Assembly: GCA_040772065.1 (NCBI GenBank)
Contig: JAXGYX010000001.1
Location: 1,674,001-1,738,000, forward strand
From: JAXGYX01 sp040772065
GTDB taxonomy: Bacteria > Bacillota > Clostridia > Saccharofermentanales > Fastidiosipilaceae
DNA length: 64,000 bases
Direction: 5' to 3'
The position numbers and the translations under genes are program-made. This document shows, piece after piece, positions 26,696 through 35,473 of the stretch (positions within the stretch are counted from its first letter, which is position 1; each line of letters begins with the position of its first letter). A model generated the notes under the pieces. That model did no database searches. It was not told where the DNA came from and saw only the letters and a program-made list of their open reading frames with translations.

Positions 26696-27877
26696 TTAGA
26701 TGCGATCATAGTCCATGCTGACCAGCACTTTTCCGGATACGCAGTTAACAGCCTTTTCAATACCGGCCTCAATATCCTCAAGGTGAACCCGGTCGGTAAC
26801 CATTTTGCGCATATCGATGCGACCGGCGGACATCATCGCAATGATATCGCTGTAAATTCCCTGGCCGGATTGGCCGTTGGATCCATAGATCGCCGCCGCA
26901 TTAAACTGGAACGGATAGAGATCCACAACCGGCTGAGCGACAGCGTGTCCGATCTGGACACATTTTCCACCGATCGCCAGGCTCTTGCCGATCACAGGAT
27001 AGTTCGCCTTGGTCGCACCGGAGCACTCGGCAAAAATTCCAACTCCGCGATTTCCGGTCAGCTCCATGATATGCGCCGCCTGTTCGTCAGAATCCTTATA
27101 ATCCAGAGGATTGAACGTGTAGTCCGCTCCCAAGGTTTTAGCCAACTCCATGCGTTCCGGAGTGGTATCAAATACGATCAACTTGCCACAGCCGGCAGCT
27201 TTGACCAACGCAACCGCCGCCAAACCGACAGGACCGGCACCAAACACAACAGCATGTGAGCCGGGACGGAAGCCACCACCTCTTACAAACAATCCATTGT
27301 AGGCAACACCGGTCGGCTCAATCAACGCACCCAATTCAAGTGCGACTTGACGATCTCCGTAGTATTCCGCGATGTCGTTTAGCACATAACAATACTTTTC
27401 ACGAACAACAACATATTCAGCAAATCCACCGTCATAAGTTAATCCGGGCTCTTCGAGCTGCTGGCACTGATTAAACATACCCATCCGGCAAGCGTCACAC
27501 TCTCCACACCAGTTCATGGATTCCACGCTCACTAGATCACCGTCGGTCAATCGTTTGACTTTTGGTCCACAGGAGATGACTTCACCGGAAAACTCATGTC
27601 CAATAATAATTGGATACTTGGAATGGCCGTTATAACGGGTATATCCTTCATCGTCCATCTGCAGCAAATGAGCATCAGTACCACAGATTCCCGCCGCTCC
27701 GACCTTCAGCAAAACTTCGTCTTCTTTGGGTTCGGGCATCGGACGATCCACCACCGAACCTTTGATGTTCTTCCAAATATTGCTGCCTCTCGCGGAACGT
27801 TTGGTAGTTTTTTCTCTCTCGCTTAGGACATAGCCCTCTTTGGGCGCCCATTCAGCTTCTACATAAAAAGCTCTCAT
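26696..27877 (-). CDS. iolM: Zinc alcohol dehydrogenase, probable scyllo-inosose dehydrogenase (IolM-like)
   Basis: This MDR enzyme of 393 residues has an N-terminal extension of about 40 residues (MRAFYVEAEWAPKEGYVLSE...) before the usual PKEDEVLLKVGAAGICGTDAH. This extension and the DDEGYTRYNGHSKYPIIIGHEFSGEV segment match my recollection of TM0412 (IolM) of Thermotoga maritima, which oxidises 2-keto-myo-inositol. Structural-zinc cysteines (CGECDACRMGMFNQC) and the Rossmann motif VFGAGPVGLAAV are present. AGGAGG precedes the ATG. First gene of the catabolic cluster, 243 bp downstream of the transporter permease gene. Confidence 0.82.
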   Translation of the reverse strand: MRAFYVEAEWAPKEGYVLSEREKTTKRSARGSNIWKNIKGSVVDRPMPEPKEDEVLLKVGAAGICGTDAHLLQMDDEGYTRYNGHSKYPIIIGHEFSGEVISCGPKVKRLTDGDLVSVESMNWCGECDACRMGMFNQCQQLEEPGLTYDGGFAEYVVVREKYCYVLNDIAEYYGDRQVALELGALIEPTGVAYNGLFVRGGGFRPGSHAVVFGAGPVGLAAVALVKAAGCGKLIVFDTTPERMELAKTLGADYTFNPLDYKDSDEQAAHIMELTGNRGVGIFAECSGATKANYPVIGKSLAIGGKCVQIGHAVAQPVVDLYPFQFNAAAIYGSNGQSGQGIYSDIIAMMSAGRIDMRKMVTDRVHLEDIEAGIEKAVNCVSGKVLVSMDYDRI

Positions 27878-28119
27878 TTGTGCCTCCTTTTTGTAAGACT
27901 AAATTAGCATTCCGGGAAATGCGTTCGTTGAAATTGAATCGTCTGTTTTGTATATGCTGCTGAAATGACTGGCCGGAAAATTCAAAATCAGATGTCCGAT
28001 TTGTTGTCTCTATAGTATTCCAGCCAGTCAGTCTAATAAATGGAATTCTTGCCGTATTTGCTAAAAATAATCGTTTAAATCTTGTCATTTTCATCAAATA
28101 TGAACAGTTTTTTTGCATT

Positions 28120-29265
28120 TTACTTCTTATTTTTAGAAGTGATGTCAAACAAGACCGCCAAAACTAGCACGGCTCCTTTGACAATATATTGCCAGAACGT
28201 TTCAACGTTCATCATGCTCATACCGTTGTCCAAAGCCGCCATGAGAGCCGCACCAAACAGCGCTCCATAGACTTTACCCGTGCCACCCGCCATACTGATG
28301 CCGCCAATAACCGCTGACGCGATCGCATCTGTTTCCATATACATACCGGATTGAGGGGAGCCGGCGTTCAGCCGCGCAGCGATGACCAAACCTGCGGTGG
28401 CAGAAAGAGCGCCTGACAGCATATAGACCACAGTCACCACCTTTTGGATGTTGATACCTGCATATTGAGCCGCCATGCTATTCCCACCAATCGCGTAGAC
28501 GCTACGCCCAAAGGTTGTCTTTTCCGCAATGAAGGTATAAACCAAAGTCAGTCCCAACAAAATCAGTGTTGGAATGGGAATACCTTCATAAACGTTCATC
28601 AAATAGGCGAACAAAAAGATAACTGCCACGAACAGTGCAATTTTGACAATGTCTTTATAAAGCGGATTCGACTCAATTCCCAGCTTGGCATTTTTTCTTC
28701 GTCTGTTGAACACGCTGAAAACAAAGAGTAGCGCTGCCACAATCGCTAAAATCCAACTAATTTGACGAGGTAGATAGCCCTGACCGATCACGACGAAAGA
28801 TTTATGCAGCGGCGCAACAGTCTGTCCCTTGATGACACCAAGGAGCGCTCCTCTAAAAATAAACTGTGTACCCAGCGTAGTGATAAAAGCCGGCATTTTC
28901 AGATATGCGATCAGCAATCCATGCACAAGACCAACAAGAAGGCCGACCAAGATCCCCAACAGAATCGCCACAGGCGTGCTCCAACGCCACCAGACCATGC
29001 CGGCCGACGCGAAGCCACTGACAAAACCGAGAAACGTTCCGACAGAAAGATCGATGTTACCCGATACGATGACCAGGGACATGCCGGTCGCCAGTATACC
29101 GATAATCGCCATCTGCCTGAACAGATTCGAAATATTGCGCGCTTGTAAAAAAACGCCATCCGTCATAATTGTAAAAAATATAACGATCAAAATAAAAACC
29201 AAATACATGGCGTACTTCTTCAGAAAGCCAAGTAAGTTAAATTTGGTTAGTGATTTACCACCCAT
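28120..29265 (-). CDS. xylH: Sugar ABC transporter permease, XylH type
   Basis: This membrane subunit of a CUT2 importer has 381 residues and about ten helices. ARNISNLFRQMAIIGILATGMSLVIVSGNIDLSVGTFLGF is the hallmark of XylH/RbsC permeases and most like XylH. A polar insert (RRRKNAKLGIESNPLYKDI) lies in the middle, as in xylose permeases. GGAGAT precedes the ATG, 13 bp after the ATPase stop. Substrate may be xylose or, given its neighbours, a cyclitol. Confidence 0.88.
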   Translation of the reverse strand: MGGKSLTKFNLLGFLKKYAMYLVFILIVIFFTIMTDGVFLQARNISNLFRQMAIIGILATGMSLVIVSGNIDLSVGTFLGFVSGFASAGMVWWRWSTPVAILLGILVGLLVGLVHGLLIAYLKMPAFITTLGTQFIFRGALLGVIKGQTVAPLHKSFVVIGQGYLPRQISWILAIVAALLFVFSVFNRRRKNAKLGIESNPLYKDIVKIALFVAVIFLFAYLMNVYEGIPIPTLILLGLTLVYTFIAEKTTFGRSVYAIGGNSMAAQYAGINIQKVVTVVYMLSGALSATAGLVIAARLNAGSPQSGMYMETDAIASAVIGGISMAGGTGKVYGALFGAALMAALDNGMSMMNVETFWQYIVKGAVLVLAVLFDITSKNKK

Positions 29266-29277
29266 TTAAATATCTCC

Positions 29278-30864
29278 TTAATCATCAGTTTCAACGCCGG
29301 TGGCCATTTTCATGATGCTCACCTGATCGGCTTCATTGATATCTAACTCACCGCTTAGTTTTCCTTCCGCGAAAACCAGAACTCGATCACTCAAACCCAG
29401 CACCTCTTCCAATTCTGAGGAAATAACGATAACTACAACACCTTGGTCAACCAATTGATGTATGATGCTATAAATTTCATACTTGGCGCCAACGTCGATA
29501 CCGCGTGTCGGTTCATCCAAAATCAATACTTTAGGCTCGGTAAGCAATGATTTGGCGATCGCCACTTTTTGGCGATTTCCACCACTCAGTGTCGAAACCT
29601 TCACAGAATTTGACGGCGTCTTGATGTTGATTTTTTTTACATAGTCGGTGACATAGGTTTCTTCTTTATCCCTGTCAATAACTCCCATTCGGGCAATCTT
29701 GCGCAAACTGGACAGCGTGATATTCTCTCTGACAGACATGTTCAAAACCAAACCAAACCGGTTGCGGTCCTCTGTGAGATAATAAATTCCGTGAGAGATG
29801 GCGTCTTTCGCACTGTTGATATTCAATTTTTTACCGTCAAGGTAGACTTCACCCTCTTTTCGATTGGGCAAAATGCCACAAATACTCGAAAACAATTCTG
29901 TTCTTCCTGATCCCATCAGACCGGAGACACCCAGAACCTCTCCTTCTTTCGCTTCAAAGGAAATGTCATCGATCAATTTACGAGTCCGACTGCCAACCTT
30001 GAAGATATTGTAATTCCGGACGGAAAATCTGACTTCGCCTTTTGTATGGTCCGCTTCGGGAAATTGATTCACCAGCTCGCGACCCACCATATTGCGGATA
30101 ATTTCCGCCTTGCTTGTCTCATCAATACACTTAGAGGCGATCGAAACGCCGTCACGGATCATCGTCACATCGTCCGCAATCGCCATGACTTCATCCAACT
30201 TGTGAGAAATATAAATGGACGCGAGCCCCTTTTCTCGCAGGCTGCGCAGGATATCCAATAGCACCGCGCTTTCAGATTCGGTCAGCGCCGAAGTGGGCTC
30301 ATCCAAAATCAGAATCGAACAATCTTTGGATAACGCCTTGGCAATTTCCACTAATTGCTGCTTTCCGACACTCAGGTTACTGATTATGTCATCCGCTTGT
30401 ATCTCCTCCGGCTTGCCTTCTGTGTTGATGCCAACTCGCACCAGGAGCTCTTTGGTTAGCTGATATAATCTAGCCGTGTCGATAACTCCCCGCCTGGATG
30501 GCTGATGGCCGAGGAAAATGTTTTCCGCCACAGTCAGTTCCGGCACCAACACCAATTCCTGGTGAATACAAACGATGCCCGCCTGTTCAGCATCTTTCAC
30601 GGACGTGAAATTGGCAATTTCTCCATTGGTTATAATCTCGCCAGTGTAAGTCCCGGTTGGATAAATACCACTCAAGATTTTGATCAAAGTCGATTTACCC
30701 GCGCCATTTTCCCCGCAGATGGCATGAATGGTGCCAGCTTTCAGCCGGAAATTAACCTCGCTCAGCGCTTTCACTCCGGGGAAAGTTTTTGTAATATTCT
30801 TCATTTCAAGAATCACGTCGTCACTACGGACTTCCGGATTCATCGCTTTCGCTGTGTTCGGCAT
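29278..30864 (-). CDS. xylG: Sugar ABC transporter ATPase with two ABC domains, XylG type
   Basis: This duplicated ATPase of 528 residues belongs to a CUT2 importer. The first Walker A is GENGAGKSTLIKILSG, the first signature LSVGKQQLV, the first Walker B LILDEPTSALT. The second domain has the degenerate P-loop GLMGSGRTELFS usual for this family, signature LSGGNRQKV and Walker B VLILDEPTRGIDVG. The ATG 30862-30864 follows TGGAGGA; an upstream in-frame extension is not credible. It is closest in layout to XylG by the GTYTGEI and LSVGKQQ segments. Confidence 0.9.
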   Translation of the reverse strand: MPNTAKAMNPEVRSDDVILEMKNITKTFPGVKALSEVNFRLKAGTIHAICGENGAGKSTLIKILSGIYPTGTYTGEIITNGEIANFTSVKDAEQAGIVCIHQELVLVPELTVAENIFLGHQPSRRGVIDTARLYQLTKELLVRVGINTEGKPEEIQADDIISNLSVGKQQLVEIAKALSKDCSILILDEPTSALTESESAVLLDILRSLREKGLASIYISHKLDEVMAIADDVTMIRDGVSIASKCIDETSKAEIIRNMVGRELVNQFPEADHTKGEVRFSVRNYNIFKVGSRTRKLIDDISFEAKEGEVLGVSGLMGSGRTELFSSICGILPNRKEGEVYLDGKKLNINSAKDAISHGIYYLTEDRNRFGLVLNMSVRENITLSSLRKIARMGVIDRDKEETYVTDYVKKINIKTPSNSVKVSTLSGGNRQKVAIAKSLLTEPKVLILDEPTRGIDVGAKYEIYSIIHQLVDQGVVVIVISSELEEVLGLSDRVLVFAEGKLSGELDINEADQVSIMKMATGVETDD

Positions 30865-30900
30865 GATTGTTATTCCTCCATTTTTTGATAAAGAATGCGT

Positions 30901-30920
30901 GTGCCCGCTTGCGCGGGCAC
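30901..30920 (-). other. Stem-loop after the substrate-binding protein gene
   Basis: A perfect 8-bp G+C-rich hairpin with a 4-nt loop (GTGCCCGC TTGC GCGGGCAC) lies 21 bp after the xylF stop and before xylG. Such a structure commonly stabilises the receptor mRNA and dampens downstream expression in importer operons. No T-run follows. Confidence 0.65.
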
Positions 30921-30941
30921 AACACAAGTTTTCAAAGACAA

Positions 30942-32105
30942 TTACGGTTTTGCAGGACGTTCGCTTTCCGAAACATTGGCATAAACATCATCATAGGAGT
31001 GGAATCCATCTTTGACGATCTCTTCGATCATATTGTCTTTATCAACCGCCACGACATCAACCATGAATGTTTTGACTTCTTTATAGTTGTTATCCAGGGT
31101 CGACCAGGTTCCCAAGTTGCTGTCGATGGCCGCTTCGGCTTCCTCGGGCGTCTGACCCAGGGCCAGAGCGTGTGCAAGCTGAATACAGGCGTCATTCAAT
31201 TTTTTCAGTGGTTTGTAAACGGTGCCTGTCTGGGTGCCTTCAACAATGCGTTGGCAGGCAGCCAGGTCCGCGTCCTGACCGGCAATCGGCACGATTCCTG
31301 CAAGACTTTGGGCATTCAGCGCTTGAATTGCGCCGCCTGCGGTGCCGTCATTTGAGGCGATAACAGCCTGGACATCATTTTGATTCGCGGTCAAAGCATT
31401 TTCCATATGTTTCAACGCTTCGTTCGGATCCCAGCCTTTGCACCACTGTTCGGCAACAACTGTGACATCACCGGCCTCGACCAACGGATCTAATACTTCT
31501 TTTTGACCAATTTCAAGCAATTTAGCGTTGAAATCAGCAGGATCGCCTTTCAGCCAAACAAAATTGCCTTTATTGACTTTATCCACAACGAATTGAGCTT
31601 CCGCCTTACCCACTTTGATCGTGTCAAAGGAGATGTAGTAATCCAGATCACCATTCATGATAAAACGATCATAGGAAATGACCGGAACGTTCGCGGCTTT
31701 GGCCGGCGCGATAACGGCTCCCGCCGCTTCCGAATCAATCGGCTGCACAATCAGTGCGTCAACACCTTTCGCCAGCATGTTCTCACATTGCGAAACTTGT
31801 TTTTGAGGATCATCTTCGGCAGATTGAACTTCCAAAGTGATATTGTGCTCGGCACAGTACGCTTTGAACATTTCAATCTCTCTCTGCCAGCGTTCCTCAG
31901 TCAAATGGCCAACCGAGAGGCCAATTGTAACATCTTCACCGTCCGTCTTCGTGTCTGTCTTCGTGTCTTCTTCTACTTCACCCGCAGTGGTTTGCTTGTC
32001 ATCCGGGGCATCAGTCGGTGTATCACCACCAGCATTTCCGCCACAAGAGGCAAGAGTGAATACCATGGCAGCGCACAGCATCAGTGAAATGATTTTCTTT
32101 TTCAT
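30942..32105 (-). CDS. xylF: Sugar ABC transporter substrate-binding lipoprotein, XylF type
   Basis: This periplasmic-binding-protein-like receptor has 387 residues. The lipoprotein signal ends in FTLASCGGN (Cys20). An acidic, Thr-rich linker follows, then VTIGLSVGHLTEERWQRE. The stretches YISFDTIKVGKAEAQFVVDKV, ENALTANQNDVQAVIASNDGTAGGAIQALNAQ and GQDADLAACQRIVEGTQTGTVYKP match E. coli XylF closely from memory. First gene of xylFGH. The ligand could be D-xylose (xylAB lie 12 kb away) or a related polyol handled by the adjacent iol-like genes. Confidence 0.9.
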   Translation of the reverse strand: MKKKIISLMLCAAMVFTLASCGGNAGGDTPTDAPDDKQTTAGEVEEDTKTDTKTDGEDVTIGLSVGHLTEERWQREIEMFKAYCAEHNITLEVQSAEDDPQKQVSQCENMLAKGVDALIVQPIDSEAAGAVIAPAKAANVPVISYDRFIMNGDLDYYISFDTIKVGKAEAQFVVDKVNKGNFVWLKGDPADFNAKLLEIGQKEVLDPLVEAGDVTVVAEQWCKGWDPNEALKHMENALTANQNDVQAVIASNDGTAGGAIQALNAQSLAGIVPIAGQDADLAACQRIVEGTQTGTVYKPLKKLNDACIQLAHALALGQTPEEAEAAIDSNLGTWSTLDNNYKEVKTFMVDVVAVDKDNMIEEIVKDGFHSYDDVYANVSESERPAKP

Positions 32106-32424
32106 AACCTAGCTCCTTATTTAAGTGTTTAGAATTGTTGACTAGCAGTCAACAGGACGCAGCTTACAAAAATCGTTTGACCTCTCCTCCTTTCTTTTCT
32201 AAATCAAGATAAAACATAATGGTTTAGACAGTTAGTCGGCAAAATTAAAGAAATGAGAGGTTATTATTATTTATTTTGCCTATTATTTTTAGATCCAACG
32301 ATAGAATTCTTGCTTTTTCTTCGCATATTTCTTTTAGTTTTTGGGCTGTTATTCTACTTGACCCTTGTATTCTTGCTCTTATTCACCTAAGGTCAATTGA
32401 TTTTGACGTGAGAATTTGCCTTAT
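32106..32424. other. Leader region of xylF, no gene seen
   Basis: This AT-rich 319-bp stretch lies between the xylF start and the left end of the IS3 remnant. I see no convincing open frame, tRNA or riboswitch. It should hold the xylFGH promoter on the minus strand. Confidence 0.5.
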
Positions 32425-32466
32425 GGTGTACGGACAAAAAGCTGGACTGACGGTAAGGAGTTCAAC

Positions 32467-33009
32467 GTGAGTTATACAACGGAACAGATCCAGCACGCAT
32501 TAGAGATCTATGAGCAGTATCAATCAGTGGGAAAAGTCATACAAATCTTGGGTTATCCAATTAGGCAAACGCTATATTCCTGGATCAATCAATATCAGGC
32601 CTCCATCGATACACTGGAGAGGCGGCCGTATAAACAGATCAATCAAAATTGCCCTGCTGATGTCTCTGTCAAATTGGCCACTTTGAAACGTTGCTTTGAA
32701 GAGGGTGAATCGATCACCAAAGTAGCAGGTGAAATCGGTTATACTAGAATGACGATTTACAAGTGGCGGCGGATCTATCTGCAGGAAGGAAACATTGGAC
32801 TTATGAATAAACGCAAGGACCATATACCGCGTGAGCCTCTGGAGCAAGAGCAACCCACTAATCCTCCTGATGAAGCGAACATCGAAGAATTGAAAAAGCA
32901 AATTAGGGATCTGCAGATGGATGTTGATATTTTGAAGGAGGCTATGAACATCCTAAAAAAAAGACCGAAGCTTGGACCTGAAAGCCCTGAAGAACAAAGA
33001 AAAGTATGA
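32467..33009 (+). CDS. IS3-family transposase OrfA (helix-turn-helix subunit), copy 1
   Basis: This 180-residue OrfA starts at a GTG behind AAGGAG. It has two helix-turn-helix repeats (SVGKVIQILGYPIRQTLYSWINQYQ and SITKVAGEIGYTRMTIYKWRRIY) and ends in a leucine-zipper-like coiled coil (about residues 137-162, EELKKQIRDLQMDVDILKEAMNIL). A run of eight A at about 32956 puts orfB in the -1 frame, unlike the complete copy with seven A, so OrfA ends here in an out-of-frame tail. Probably intact as an OrfA polypeptide, but its partner OrfB is deleted. Confidence 0.75.
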   Translation: MSYTTEQIQHALEIYEQYQSVGKVIQILGYPIRQTLYSWINQYQASIDTLERRPYKQINQNCPADVSVKLATLKRCFEEGESITKVAGEIGYTRMTIYKWRRIYLQEGNIGLMNKRKDHIPREPLEQEQPTNPPDEANIEELKKQIRDLQMDVDILKEAMNILKKRPKLGPESPEEQRKV

Positions 33010-33262
33010 CTTGGTTCACGCCTTAAGCCCACAATATAATCTTCATGAACTTTGCGAGCGACTCCAGTTGAAGCGTAGCGCTTACTATTATCAGGCTGCC
33101 CGCTCCATGTCGGCTAAAGGCTGCTCGCCAGATAATGCCGCCTGTGAGGGCTTCTTTGGCTGCTTTAAGAATGAGTTTTTCTCTGGCAGGAACTTTCAGA
33201 ACTATACCCTTGAAGCGTTCACGACCTATTTGGACAACTGCCTGCAAGTGAAGGCAGCCTAG
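33008..33262 (+). pseudogene. IS3-family OrfB remnant
   Basis: The first 36 or so residues of OrfB (DLVHALSPQYNLHELCERLQLKRSAYYYQAAR) are joined directly to the C-terminal integrase segment SMSAKGCSPDNAACEGFFGCFKNEFF. The 178 residues in between, which carry the catalytic aspartates, are missing. The last part is also shortened by a second deletion. Cannot encode an active transposase. Confidence 0.85.
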
Positions 33263-33557
33263 GAAATGGCATAGTCCAGCTTTTTGTCCGCCCCACTAAT
33301 CCCTTAGTGACAGCGAATTATCAGTTTTTGACGAAAATTATGTAATTTCCAGCGATTTTGGCGCAAAAAACAGCAACTAATCTATTTCTTAGGACAATAT
33401 ATCGTAGGTATTGTATAGATAGCATAAGTTCGCATTCATTATATGCGATTTTATGTGCCAATCGCACAGATTTTATCTTTAAAGACTACATTTACTTCAG
33501 AAATCATCCTTATCGTCCCTACAAATTCCCTAAGTTCAATCAAAAGGAGACTAAACC

Positions 33558-34385
33558 ATGAAACTTTCGTATAATGAAGCAACCTGTATGCAACGGTCCA
33601 GCGTCAAAACTGATATTTTACTCTGTGAAAAACATGGATACGATCTGATCGAGCTGCGACTTGACATGCTCAAAGAGTATTTGCAAACCAACACACTGCA
33701 AGATCTTTCAAAGCTGTTTAACTCACTTCATATTAAGCCGTTCGCATTGAATTCAATCGAGAACATCAACTTCAACACAAAACAGTCTTGGGCGGAGTTA
33801 GTCGATTTATTCAAATTCGCTTGTGAAGTCGCGCAGGCGATTCAAAACCCATATATCGTGATTGTTCCAACTGTTACGGAGGAGCGTTCAAAATACAATG
33901 AAAAGGACGTATTTGACGACAGTGTGGAGTCCATCTCCTCATTATTGGAAATCGCTCGCCCTTATGGAGTCAAGCTCTCTCTCGAACCGATTGGCGATCG
34001 CCGCTGGGTATGCAACAGCATGCGTCAGGCTTACGAGATCGTCCAATATATGGACGACGATGATCTCGGTCTTACAATTGACGCGTTTAACGTATATTTA
34101 GCAGATAAATGCGCTGACATTGAATTTTTAAATGGCATTGACCTTAAGAAGATTTTTATCTATCACATTGACGATTGTGAAGATTTGCCATTGGGAATTT
34201 TGGATCACTGTCATCGCTTGATGCCGGGTGATGGTATCATTCCGCTGACTCGGTTCAGTCAGATCCTGAAAGGAAAAGGCTATACTGACGGCGCAAGTAT
34301 TGAACTGTTCAGACCCGAATACTGGGATCAAGACCCCGAAGTCATCATCAAAATGGGTGCTGAAAAGGCAAAGCCTTATCTATAA
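33558..34385 (+). CDS. iolI: Inosose isomerase (IolI), sugar phosphate isomerase/epimerase family
   Basis: This 275-residue TIM-barrel enzyme closely follows Bacillus IolI as I recall it. MKLSYNEATCMQRSSVKTD, ELCEKHGYDLIELR-like and PFALNSIENINF segments are followed by YGVKLSLEPIGDRRWVCN, DLGLTIDAFNVYLA, KKIFIYHIDDCEDLPLGIL and ASIELFRPEYW. The metal-binding Glu, Asp, His and Glu are all present. IolI interconverts scyllo-inosose (2-keto-myo-inositol) and 1-keto-D-chiro-inositol, allowing D-chiro-inositol use. AAAGGAG ribosome site. Followed at 65 bp by an AraC regulator in the same direction. Confidence 0.88.
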   Translation: MKLSYNEATCMQRSSVKTDILLCEKHGYDLIELRLDMLKEYLQTNTLQDLSKLFNSLHIKPFALNSIENINFNTKQSWAELVDLFKFACEVAQAIQNPYIVIVPTVTEERSKYNEKDVFDDSVESISSLLEIARPYGVKLSLEPIGDRRWVCNSMRQAYEIVQYMDDDDLGLTIDAFNVYLADKCADIEFLNGIDLKKIFIYHIDDCEDLPLGILDHCHRLMPGDGIIPLTRFSQILKGKGYTDGASIELFRPEYWDQDPEVIIKMGAEKAKPYL

Positions 34386-34450
34386 CCATTCATTGGTGTC
34401 CTCCGTGATCATATGTGAGGCAAATCAAATATATTAGAAAGGAAAGTATC

Positions 34451-35314
34451 ATGATTCAATATTGGGCAAGAGTGGATCAGTCCAGAGTGCTGGCAAACAA
34501 AAACGATGTGATTTTACGTTTTGTCACTAAGAAGAATGAAGATGATTATAAAAAATTTATGCGCACAGATCATCGACACAGTGATTTTATGGAATTGACT
34601 TTGGTTCTTGAAGGCGAAGGGTACTACTCTATCAACGATCGAATTTATCCAATTAAAAGCTGCGATTTAATCATTTGCAATGTCAATACAAATCACAGTG
34701 ACGTGATAGTTGAAAACAGCAACCTGACAGCGATCTGCCTTGGCATAGCCAATGTCAAGATCAGCACTCTACCGGAAAATACGCTGATTGAGGAAAATGT
34801 TAACCCGATACTTTCCTTGTCTGAATCAGAGTATATTCGAGTCAATCATTTCTTTGTCACTTGCTTCAACCAGCTGTCCAACCGTAACATTTATGCTGAG
34901 GAGCTATGTAACTCTTTGATATCCGGGTTGTTAATCACAGTATTACAAATTATGAATGACGTCAGTCCGGAACTAAGCTATCGAAAAGAAAATCCTCTGC
35001 TCACCAAAACATTAGCTTATATCAACCATAATTTATATGAAAATTTGAGTCTGGAAAAAATCGCCGATGAGTTATTCGTCAGCAAATATTACATGTCACA
35101 CTTTTTCAAGGCCCAAACCGGTTATACGCCTTTGCAATATATCATGCGTAGGCGCATCGGGGAAGCACAAAGTCTGTTGTTGTCCACTGACCTTTCGGTC
35201 ACCGAGATCGCTACGAGAGTTGGGTTTAACAACTCTAATCAATTTTATGTGCAGTTTAAAAAGTACATTGGAATTTCTCCGAGTCTTTATAAACAACACT
35301 ATAGTAGTAAATGA
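34451..35314 (+). CDS. AraC family transcriptional regulator
   Basis: This 287-residue protein has an N-terminal cupin domain (FMELTLVLEGEGYYSINDRIYPIKSCDLIICNVNTNHSD) and C-terminal tandem helix-turn-helix motifs (LSLEKIADELFVSKYYMSHFFKAQTGYTPLQY and VTEIATRVGFNNSNQFYVQFKKYIGISPSLY). ATG 34451 follows AAAGGAAAG. It is co-oriented with iolI and convergent with iolG, so it most likely controls the polyol locus 33.5-41 kb. Confidence 0.87.
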   Translation: MIQYWARVDQSRVLANKNDVILRFVTKKNEDDYKKFMRTDHRHSDFMELTLVLEGEGYYSINDRIYPIKSCDLIICNVNTNHSDVIVENSNLTAICLGIANVKISTLPENTLIEENVNPILSLSESEYIRVNHFFVTCFNQLSNRNIYAEELCNSLISGLLITVLQIMNDVSPELSYRKENPLLTKTLAYINHNLYENLSLEKIADELFVSKYYMSHFFKAQTGYTPLQYIMRRRIGEAQSLLLSTDLSVTEIATRVGFNNSNQFYVQFKKYIGISPSLYKQHYSSK

Positions 35315-35321
35315 TAATATT

Positions 35322-35362
35322 AAAGAATTGGAGTCATTCAAGCAGATGACTCCAATTCTTTT
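35322..35362 (+). terminator. Terminator after the AraC gene
   Basis: A 15-bp stem (35322-35336 with 35346-35361) ends in TTTTA on the plus strand, 10 bp past the regulator stop. Confidence 0.85.
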
Positions 35363-35473
35363 AGTCAAGTCGCAAATGTTAGTCTAAATTCACCTTTCAG
35401 TGATGATTGCCTATGCGGCTTTTTCCGGCTTCTTGCGTAGCGCCTATGTTTGGCAGAATAGAAACCATCCGGC

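Larger units (their letters stand above)
32425..33289 (+). mobile_element. Internally deleted IS3-family element (copy 1)
   Basis: Nearly identical to the complete element at 56062-57528 but only about 0.86 kb long. Relative to that copy it lacks 534 bp between two CCCGCTCC direct repeats (56736 and 57270 in the full copy) and a second segment of about 60 bp near the end of orfB. The terminal repeats are decayed (GGTGTACGGACAAA on the left; TTTGTCCGCCCC on the right) and I find no target duplication. It sits between xylF and iolI. Non-autonomous at best. Confidence 0.88.
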
